A DNA stretch of 64,000 nt from assembly GCA_022419385.1 (NCBI GenBank), contig JAJUBI010000007.1, positions 901,768-965,767 on the forward strand, in the 5' to 3' direction. How positions within the stretch are numbered: position 1 is the stretch's first letter; every line of letters starts with the position of its first letter. This document shows, in pieces, positions 56,207 to 64,000 of the stretch. Position numbers and translations under genes: made by a program. This DNA is from Paraconiothyrium sp. Pb-2020. Its lineage: Eukaryota > Ascomycota > Dothideomycetes > Pleosporales > Didymosphaeriaceae. The notes beneath the pieces are model-generated. The model ran no database searches. It was not told the origin of the DNA and was given only the letters and a program-made list of their open reading frames with translations.

Positions 56207-58572
56207 GCCAGAGCTCCCGCAACTCGCCCTCCCACATGGACGACGCGGGCGTCGCGCGCTGGGACCGCCCGCGCTGGATCTCCGTCTTCAGCTCCCACAA
56301 TCCAACCATCCGCGAGGTAACCGAGTGTCTGGGCCTCGGCCTCTCTGCCAGCAGCAGCACCACCAACCGTGGCATCCCCAAATTCGACAACCCAGAGTAC
56401 CGCAAGCTGTCCGGCGAGGTCACCCGCCTGTCCAAGGAGCTGCCCAAGGAGCGCGACGCACTGCTGGACTTTGCCGCCGACCCAAACAGCCTGCACCGCG
56501 AGCTCGAGGACCTGCTGGCCACCTTTGGCACCGCCATCTGGGGCCGCAACACGGATCGATCCTGCTTGCTGACCCCGGACCCGGCCAAGAAGACGTACCC
56601 CAGACATCTCTTTATCGAGGACCCTGAAGACAAAGAAATGTGAGATGCCCACGTCCACCTCGAGACACGTGACATGTGTTTATACTGACTCCCTCCAGTC
56701 TCAAGATCCATCTGCATCGATGGATCATCATCAAGGCATGCTATTACATCAGAAACATGAAGCTGAAGCGCCCTTCGAGTGCCAATGACTACGACACGGT
56801 CGCTGACATGGAGGTCGATGGCGACCCCATGAGCCCTAACAAGACCCAGCTGGTAGTCATTCCCCTTTGTCCCCCATCCATAAATGTCAACCCGCCTAAT
56901 CTCAGCGCAGTCCCCCAACGACACTCCGCAGTCGCTCACACCGTCAACTGCAGATGGCCCAACGACTGCCGGAGCCGAGTACGCTGTCAAGCCCGTCAAC
57001 GGCAAGAAGCGTAAGAGCTCTGCCTATGCATCGCTTTCCGACGGCGACGAGATGGACTCTACACCTGCTGCAAAGCGGTACCAGAGCCATACCATGCCCA
57101 CTTCGCGAAGTAGCCCGCGAAAATCTATCATTTCTTTTGTCGCTGATGGGCCAGTCTCAGAGAATTCTCAGAATGTCCCACCTGTGCCAAGCCTCCCCCA
57201 CAGCCACTCCAACGGTGCACACTCAACGACTAATGGCGCCACACCATCCGATTCTACTAGACCACAGCTGACCACGTTGTCGAGTAATGACCTAAACGGT
57301 ACGGCGAGGACGCCCTCTGCCCCGCCAGCCAATGGCTTCACGGCAGTCAACACCGGTAGTTTTACATCCATCAACGCCTCGCCTCCACTCAAGGTGTCTC
57401 CATCGCAGAAGCCAGTTGCCCCAGCGCCAACTCCAAGTGGACGCAACTACTCCAGTCCGTACGATTCCAGTCCATTTCACGGAGCACCTATGGCGCCAAA
57501 AGCATCGAGCCCACCCAAGGCGCCACCGCTCGTGACCGCTTCGACGTCAGCTACTGGGTTCCACGCGATCAATTCGCCAGTCGTCGCCAATGGGGTCAGT
57601 GCTCGGAACTCGCCTACTGTACAACACGTGCAGCCACCTCAGCTTCCAGCGCAACATACGATTCATGCCCAACCTCAACCAACAAGCAGATCAAATACAC
57701 CGATCATGCACCATCACCATCGTACGGGTCTGACTCAGCAGCGATCAAGTAGGTCTAGTACTCCGATCGCGCCATCGGTGACATCTCAACCGATGCAACA
57801 AGTTCAACCAGCTCCAGCTCCAGCTCCATTGGCTCCAACTCATCAATCACCTCGCCCAAGCGGTGCTCCGCTAGTCCATGGTGCTACCGGACCGATAGCT
57901 CAAGCTCCGCCGCCGTACCCTCAATCTGCGGCTGCTACCCGAGTGCATCATGTTGTTAACGTCCCGCCAGTTCCATCGGTACCGACTGCCTACAATGCTC
58001 CCCAACCTGCGCCAATATTAAGGAGCCATCCTCAAGAAGCTGCTCAAGTCCCTCCTCAGGCACATGTTGAATTGGATCTCGGCCTTCTCCAATGCGAAGT
58101 GCTGGGCTCCCTCATGCAGTATCTGTTCCCTAGAGTAACCTCCCCACCAGACGAAAGTGTGCTTCTCCACAAGATAGAATCCCTATGGCACCTCGGCACC
58201 GCGCACTACCGCAAAGAAACCGGCCAACTCTACGATCTTCACTCCAAAATTCTCTTAACTTGGATTACTGAACGCCGTAAAATACAGCAATTGCGCCACA
58301 CCTTCGCGTACTCCCCGGCTGTGCCAGCCACTGAGATGGTAGAACGACTGTTAGCTTTGAACGACCTGAGGATGATGCGACTCAAGTGGAAGAGCATGAG
58401 CAACGCTGTGGGACTGAGCACCGAGGATCTCCTATGTCGCACATTCACGATCATGACGAACACGGCGGGGACTGAGCACCTGTTCAAGGACGGTCTGGAC
58501 AGGTTGAATGAAGGCATCTTCGAATTCCTTCGAACGGAAGACATGCGCATCCTCATGCACAGCAAACGATAG
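56203..58572 (+). CDS. IWG-box family protein C (undescribed family)
   Basis: Three exons, 56203-56639, 56699-56852 and 56911-58572, with introns of 59 and 58 nt, give an intact 750-aa protein. The N-domain (20-145) contains RPRWISVFSSHNPTIREVTE, CLGLGL, FDNPEYRKLSGEVTRLSKEL and LEDLLATFGTAIWGRNTDRS (box 109-114), then YPRHLFIEDPEDKE. The phase-2 intron 1 is followed by ILKIHLHRWIIIKACYYIRN. A KKRK basic motif near residue 225 may be a nuclear signal. Residues about 230-580 are a long disordered Pro/Ser/Ala/Gln/His-rich linker. The C-terminal domain (about 583-750) has KIESLWHLGTAHYRKET, ILLTWITERRKIQQL and MMRLKWKSMSNAVGLST. Layout suggests a nuclear scaffold or regulator, but function is unknown. 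Confidence 0.75.
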
Positions 58573-59509
58573 GAACGTGCAGGCTACCGCGACCGATCTG
58601 ATTCTGGGCGCAACTCCGCTTCCTAAGGCTGGCCTTTGTGTGTTGTTGACTAGAAAAGTTTTAATACTGGGTCGCTGTTCTGATGACATTTTGCAGCTCT
58701 GTTTTCGAGACTACCACGGACGGCATTTCTTTTGTCAATCTGCTTTTTTGACTGTTGTTTATTTTGGGACCTGGGTCTTCATTCAGAGCTTAGCGCGGTG
58801 TTCATGGTATTCTCTCGCTTGGGGCGGTTTTCGGATACCTGGACTTGGCGTGTTGTATACCTAATACCTGTCGGACGTGTGCTCTGGCCTTAGAATGGTT
58901 TGCTCAGGCTTGGAATCTGGGACGGTGGGAGAGCGAGTGGTAGCTTAATGGTACAGTGCAATGCAATCGTAGAAAGCTATTTTTGTCGTGACTAGACGTG
59001 TATACAACATGATTGGTTTCTTCGTAATGGCCCCTTCAAATTGGCCCCAACTGTGTCTGTATCGGGTTTACCGTTCTCTACAAAGTATCGTGTAAGCTGT
59101 ACGCTGAGAAACGGCCGATGGTAGACATCACGCGGGCGTGTGGCGCTTAGGCGGGGGCGGGGACATGCCGTAGCGCATCCGGATGGCCAGCCCACAGCAT
59201 GTACATGCTCTCCACACCTACAGATGCCAGTCACAATCAATCAATGGTCGTCCGGCCCCCATGCTGGCCCCGCACAACATACTGACCCGGCGAATTATGC
59301 CCGATCGATGCGGCTGCCTGCAATGTCAATCGCCGCCCTGCCACGCTGCAGCTGAAGGAAGGCTGCAGCCCTGTGATGGGCTAGCCGTGCGCCCACACAA
59401 CATGCCGAGCTCGTAGCCTCAGCCTTGAACCCTTCACCGGTGCGGGTGGCTGCTGCTTTATACGGCGTGCACGCCCGCGGTCACAGTTCATGCACAGTCG
59501 TGCCACACG
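58573..59509. other. Intergenic region
   Basis: Between gene C and the next plus-strand gene. No gene supported; overlapping ORFs of 71-118 codons have no coding features. Confidence 0.4.
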
Positions 59510-61084
59510 ATGGTACTGCGGTTGTTTGTTCCGCCTGGTGAGTGGAGCTTGCGCGAGCGGGGATGCGGACGGCGTACTGACAGGAGCACAGGAGAGGGCC
59601 AGCACCATATCGTCCCGAAGAGACCGGATCCTCTAGGCGCAAATGCGACGCTCCAGTACGCAATTGTTTCCTCGACCGGGCTTGCTGCCGGTTATGCATC
59701 CTACGCTGCGCGGTACAAGCGACGACTCACGCCGAAGAAGAAGGCCTCGAGCACAGCGCTGTTCACCAGGGCATCGGGGAGGTTGGGGGTATGGGCGATT
59801 GCAGTCGGTGCTGCTGCCAATGCATATTATCATAGGAGCTTCACGACTGTGGTGGTCTCGCAGCTGGTGAAGGACCCCACGCCGCCTAAACTATATGAAA
59901 AGACGGAAAATTATACCGTGGAAGATGGCTGTCTGGCCGGTGCAACAGTCGGCCTCGTCGCCTTTCTGCCTACACTGTTCATGCGGAGACCCACCGTGTC
60001 GTGGTGGATGCGTATGATAGGCATGGCCAACATCGGTGCATGTACAGGCGTTCTAGCATCCCACGCATACTTCCAGTATACCGGCGAACGACAAAAGGCA
60101 ATGAAGGAGCTGGAGCGGCAACGGAGAAGACGCATGCTCGAATTCCACCACATCTTCTGGGATAAGATGCTTATGCAACAATTCGATCCCCTCATCCAAG
60201 GCTACATCCGCCACAACGGCGTCTTCCGCGCATACAACCTCCCCGCCGAAGTCTTCGACGCACCCGAAAACTTCGGCATCCTCTCTACCCCTGCAACGGA
60301 TACCAGCGCTTCCATGGATGCCACCGCAACCGAAAACGCGGCGTACTACATCGCAGCTCCGGACTGGACCCAGCACCTCAAAGCGATGAACCAAGACTCC
60401 ATACAAGCCGAGATCGATGACTGCGAGCGGGAAAGGCACGCCCTACTTAAAGAAGCAGAGTACATGGCATACCAACTCTCCCAAAAACAGTACGCCTTCG
60501 TGCACTCAACGCACCCCAACGAAGACGACAAGCAGACCCGCATTCGCGAATTACAGCTCTTGGCTATCGCATACAACCGCCTCCGCGCTAATGCAGACGA
60601 GGCAGAGCGTCGTGTCTTCGCCGGCCAGCACTGGCTCCAGCAAAAAGCGGCTATGGAATCTCGATCTCCACGGGAGGCTTGGCTCGCTGCTCATCCTTCC
60701 ATTGCGAAGCCAGAGACACACGATCCTAGTGCTAGTATCGCGGAATTCAAAAAGTTGGAAGAACAATTTAAGACCGAGGTGAAGGTCTTTGAGAGCAGAG
60801 TGCGGAGTCAGGCGCAGGAGGACGTGGAGAAGAGGGACAAGTGGATCAAGGATTTGGAGGATGCGAGGACGATGTTGAGGGCGGTGGATTCTATTTGTTG
60901 GGAGCTGGAGAAGAAGGTGCCGAAGATGGAGGTGGAGGAGAAGAAAGAGGCTAATGCGGTAGAAGCTGCGAAGGTAGAGAAGAAGGTAGAGGAGCCGCCG
61001 AGAGTGGAAGAACTACCGACCAATACCGAGGAGCCGAAGGCGGTAGAGGAGCCGCCCGAGGGTTTGAATAAGGAGAAGCCGTGA
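59510..61084 (+). CDS. Multi-pass membrane protein with C-terminal coiled coil, unrecognised
   Basis: A 524-codon open frame from ATG at 59510. A 54-nt in-frame, stop-free intron (59538-59591; donor GTGAGT, CTGAC branch, CACAG) is likely, leaving 506 aa that start MVLRLFVPPGEGQHHIVPKR. Four hydrophobic segments lie in the first 180 residues (LQYAIVSSTGLAAGYASYA; LGVWAIAVGAAANAYY; CLAGATVGLVAFLPTLFM; MIGMANIGACTGVLASHAYF). A basic stretch follows (RQRRRRMLEF), then long charged helices with coiled-coil character and an acidic Glu/Pro/Lys tail (VEEPPRVEELPTNTEEPK). The layout suggests an organelle membrane protein, perhaps mitochondrial, with a soluble coiled-coil arm. I know no named family. 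Confidence 0.65.
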   Translation: MVLRLFVPPGEWSLRERGCGRRTDRSTGEGQHHIVPKRPDPLGANATLQYAIVSSTGLAAGYASYAARYKRRLTPKKKASSTALFTRASGRLGVWAIAVGAAANAYYHRSFTTVVVSQLVKDPTPPKLYEKTENYTVEDGCLAGATVGLVAFLPTLFMRRPTVSWWMRMIGMANIGACTGVLASHAYFQYTGERQKAMKELERQRRRRMLEFHHIFWDKMLMQQFDPLIQGYIRHNGVFRAYNLPAEVFDAPENFGILSTPATDTSASMDATATENAAYYIAAPDWTQHLKAMNQDSIQAEIDDCERERHALLKEAEYMAYQLSQKQYAFVHSTHPNEDDKQTRIRELQLLAIAYNRLRANADEAERRVFAGQHWLQQKAAMESRSPREAWLAAHPSIAKPETHDPSASIAEFKKLEEQFKTEVKVFESRVRSQAQEDVEKRDKWIKDLEDARTMLRAVDSICWELEKKVPKMEVEEKKEANAVEAAKVEKKVEEPPRVEELPTNTEEPKAVEEPPEGLNKEKP

Positions 61085-62071
61085 TAGACAAGTAAAATTT
61101 GTACGGGAGCGTTGAATGCCGAGTCAAAGTGGGCATAGAGGTAGACTTAAAGCAAAGGACTACAATTCAACTCACTGTAAGACGCAAGCTTCCCTCCATA
61201 TATGCTTCATATCGCTACGCTGTAGACCTGTAGAACATCTTGAACGTGACCGTTTCAGACATGCAGTAACAACAGGATATCATCTACCATAAAACCCCAG
61301 CTTCACCACAAGCTGAGACCAACCACTTACAGTCCCCTATCTCTGAATTTCCTTCTATTCCAGAATAGGAAAACTTTCCATGTGTCCGAATTTTTCCATA
61401 AACAATTGCTATGCCACAGCACCAAGCAAGATCAGACCCGGTCGCAATTTATAAGCATGCCGGTAAAACACCTCACGCCAACTTCCCTTTTAGAGCGATC
61501 AAGTACCCACCTCCGCTGCAATCTATCCGATTCGCCAAAATATCCTTCAAGACAGCCTTGCTACTTTCAAGGCTTCGTAACGGGTGCCGTGTGGGGCCTA
61601 TGCACGTTCAAGTGCGCTTAGCGAGCAGGTCCCCGTGAATAGACTTCATGAAGATGTGAAAGTCTGGAAGCTTAGGTTTGGTGGTAGACGAGGAGTTGTT
61701 GATAGGCGCTAAGATTGTTGAAGAGGATTGAGTTGTGGCGAGCGCAGGGCTAGAGATTTGTGTTAGTAGCAACGATCACCTATTCAGGACGCAGGTTCTA
61801 ACGACTGATGGGATCTACGTACCTATTAACGGAGGTATCATCTCCAGCTGTATTAACTTGTTGTTCGTCAGTCACTGCTGCCAGAGCTGAGTGGCCGTTG
61901 GAAAGTCCTGCGTGTACGGACTTCTCGTCTTCGGCAACACGCTCGCCATCCTCCTTCCAGTGGATGAAATTTCTATTCTCGACTGTGTCAATTACGCGGC
62001 GCTCATTCGGAGAAGTAGACACCGCATGGCTATCGTCATCAGAGTTGGGAATGAGTTCAGTGAGCATATAC
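61085..62071. other. Convergent 3' intergenic region
   Basis: Between the 3' ends of the membrane-protein gene and gene D. A 112-codon minus-strand open stretch at 61798-62136 overlaps the end of gene D in another frame and is not called. Confidence 0.45.
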
Positions 62072-63412
62072 TTATGAGCGGTGCGTCGGCTTTTTTTTAG
62101 GTGGTGCTGGCCCCGACGTGTCTTCCGGTTGTTCATCGCTAAGTGCGTCTACTGCAGCTTTATCTTCCGATGCCGTTATGCGAGCGTTTCCATGTTCTTC
62201 TTCGGTTCGCAAGGAAGGCGTAGATGTCTCAGTTTCACGTTTGCGCTTCCTAGAACCAGAGACGAAAAGTTAGCAACTAGCTTTTAGAAAGGAAACCTTG
62301 ATTACACATGTACTTGAAGTGAGCTGGATAGGTGACACAGCACTCATAGGGACTTCGACGTACCTTGTAGCCTTGACATCGTTCTGCTGTTGCTGTTTGA
62401 GGGTAGTGAGTCCTGCTTCAGCACCGTCGACTGTATTAGTCGTCTCCTGCTCTTCTGACTCTTCGCGCTCGACATCTTCGGCCGCCACATCCGGCGTATT
62501 CTTATCTATGTCATCATCGTGAGTGTCATTATCGCCGTCGCAAAACAAACTTAGAGCCTTACCAGCCATGTTGGCCAGGTCTTTCTTCGCTCGCGATTTC
62601 CTGCCGCTCCCGTGCAACTTCTGGCGCTTGTCCCGACACTTGTTCGCAATCTTGACAAAGACCCACAGATGTAAGAGCGCCTCAATCTTCGGTCGATCCG
62701 CATCATCCTCGAGCTCCAGTCGGTATGTGCAACCGTCGCGGGCCGCGACATCCATACCCCAGACCTCGGGGCCGAATCGATCGAAGAGTAAGTCATTCAA
62801 CTGATGGTTCATGTGCGTGAGATTCTTGGCTGCATCAACAAATGCATTTCGTCCTGCATCATCAGGCTTCCGACCTGTCAGACCGCGGGGGCGACCTCGA
62901 ACAAGGGGGTTAGCGGGTGTCTGGTCGAAGCTCGCGTTGTGAACAGTCTTGGAGAGCTCATGGATCGCCCTAGACAGCTCAGTCAAAAGCGGATCGTCGA
63001 AGTAGAAGATGCCCTTGTAGTTCTTCACCGTGCTCCCGGGAGCTACAAGGCCGAGACGGCAGAGTATGTCAATTTGCTTGACGGTGCTTCGGTCCCAGAC
63101 ATTCTCCATCCAATCCTGAACAGTCCACTTCTTGTCGACGTATCTCTCAAAGTCCTGCACGCTGAGAACGGGAAGTTTGCGCTTAGCTTTAGACGTGGTG
63201 TTTGGCTGGAGTTTGCGGATGGTCTTTGACGGCGAGCTGATGCTTTCGTCTTCGGTAGCTCCCGAGTTGCGCTTGCGGCCGGCATCAACGGACAATTCGA
63301 TCGTGCTGTCCGATAAAGCACTATATGATCCAGCGGCCGTGGGTGGATCTTGACTGGAATCCGGAATCAAAATGCGCGACCGATCCTGCATTGTAGGGTT
63401 CGCCATCGACAT
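62072..63412 (-). CDS. IWG-box family protein D with AT-hook-like motif
   Basis: Exons 63412-62364 and 62249-62072 with a 114-nt intron (GTACGT...GGTTCTAG, phase 2) give 408 aa. The longer frame upstream starts at TTG, so the first ATG (63412) is used. Residues 1-80 are disordered with basic clusters (GRKRNS, KAKRKL). The family domain follows: WTVQDWMENVWDRSTVKQID, LCRLGLVAPGS, FDDPLLTELSRAIHELSKT and LNDLLFDRFGPEVWGMD (box VWG at 217-219). Then comes ALLHLWVFVKIANKCRDKRQ, read without the intron seen in A-C. An inserted VRGRPRGLTGRKP at about 171-183 has the AT-hook GRP core. The tail is acidic, then Lys-rich (PPKKKPTHRS), and lacks the C-terminal domain of A-C. Probably nuclear; DNA binding is inferred. 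Confidence 0.65.
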
Positions 63413-63875
63413 CTGCTGCGTTGACTCCAATTAACTTCCTACGAAGCGCCCGGCGCAGTAAGTGAAGGCGGATCCCAGCTGCTTGCTGACGGGTTGTCAG
63501 TAGATCTTGCTTCCGCTTCAACGTGAGCAGTTGGCTGGTGGAGATCGTCTTCACAGGACGCCGTTGACGTTCACGTTGAGTTGGTCTTAAGAGAGCGAGG
63601 TTTGGTTGAGCGGTTCGCTATGCGGTGGACACAGGTCGAAGCTTCTCTAAGAGGTCCGCTTTAGGGCTTGTATCTGACGACGCTCCTCACAGTATCACGC
63701 TCGCTCAAGCGCGCTGATGAAAAAACAACGACGCGCACCCTTGGCTGGTATTGCCGTAGCAGTGCAAGGAGACAGAGGACAGAAGAGTAGGCATTAAGGC
63801 ATGTACTCCAGGATACAATGATCGGCCGGTCGTCGCATATCGCGCGCAGAAGGCTCTCAGTGATGCTTCGATACA
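63413..63875. other. Intergenic region at the window end
   Basis: Divergent region upstream of gene D. Small minus-strand ORFs at 63321-63554 and 63661-63876 have no family likeness. Confidence 0.4.
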
Positions 63876-64000
63876 ATGAACCCTACTTCAGCTCCTTCCG
63901 CTCCAATTCTGACGGCGAGCAGCAGGCCGTTAGCAACACCTGAAGAGCTACCAGAACGCGAAGGACGCGAAGCAAGCTCCAGATGTACGATGCCACCCAG
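63876..64000 (+). CDS. Possible 5' end of a plus-strand gene, cut by the window edge
   Basis: From ATG at 63876 the frame stays open to the last base (41 codons, starting MNPTSAPSAPILTASSRPLA), Ser/Pro/Ala-rich like the disordered N-termini of neighbouring genes. Another ATG in a different frame (63863) closes after 27 codons. Too short to identify. Confidence 0.2.
   Translation, partial: MNPTSAPSAPILTASSRPLATPEELPEREGREASSRCTMPP

Overview
The window is nuclear DNA of a filamentous ascomycete, most likely a dothideomycete. The evidence is short GT-AG introns (mostly 48-80 nt, often with a CTAAC or CTGAC branch site), mixed-strand compact genes with short intergenic spacers, and typical Pezizomycotina families: the Hir3 histone regulator, ChAPs, DUF3433 membrane proteins, rhodopsin-domain membrane proteins and small cysteine-rich secreted proteins. 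The class-level placement is inference from protein style, not a search. No rRNA, CRISPR, intact transposon or convincing tRNA was seen. All exon boundaries were worked out by hand from splice signals and reading frame.

Layout. 0-16 kb is a metabolic and secretory stretch: a small secreted cysteine protein, an isochorismatase-type hydrolase, a heavily frameshifted intradiol dioxygenase, a lipid kinase, a single-pass membrane protein, an Asteroid/XPG-like nuclease, phosphoglucomutase, and a divergent pair of acetolactate decarboxylase and FMN-dependent 2-hydroxy-acid oxidase. 16-36 kb is a housekeeping block: Hir3 (2005 aa), a ChAPs exomer protein, ribosomal protein uS9 (Rps16), an RCC1-repeat protein, a secreted alginate-lyase-like enzyme, an HSM3/PSMD5-like repeat protein, RNA polymerase III subunit Rpc31, and an unrecognised broken gene. 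37-47 kb holds a secreted carboxylesterase, a rhodopsin-domain membrane protein, long AT-rich gene-poor gaps, an orphan gene and a DUF3433 membrane protein.

48-64 kb is an accessory-looking region and the most novel part. It carries four members of a protein family I do not recognise (three in tandem on the plus strand, one on the minus strand). They share an N-terminal helical domain ending in a G-x-[IV]-W-G box, followed by a Trp/Lys-rich helix, a disordered linker and, in three of the four, a C-terminal helical domain with conserved tryptophans. Three members keep a phase-2 intron at the same place. One member has an AT-hook-like motif.

A second theme is data quality or gene decay. Five otherwise well-conserved genes (dioxygenase, ChAPs, esterase, DUF3433 protein, and the gene at 48.6-49.9 kb) need single missing bases to be read through. 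Nearly all changes go in the same direction, while a 6-kb ORF and many multi-exon genes are clean.
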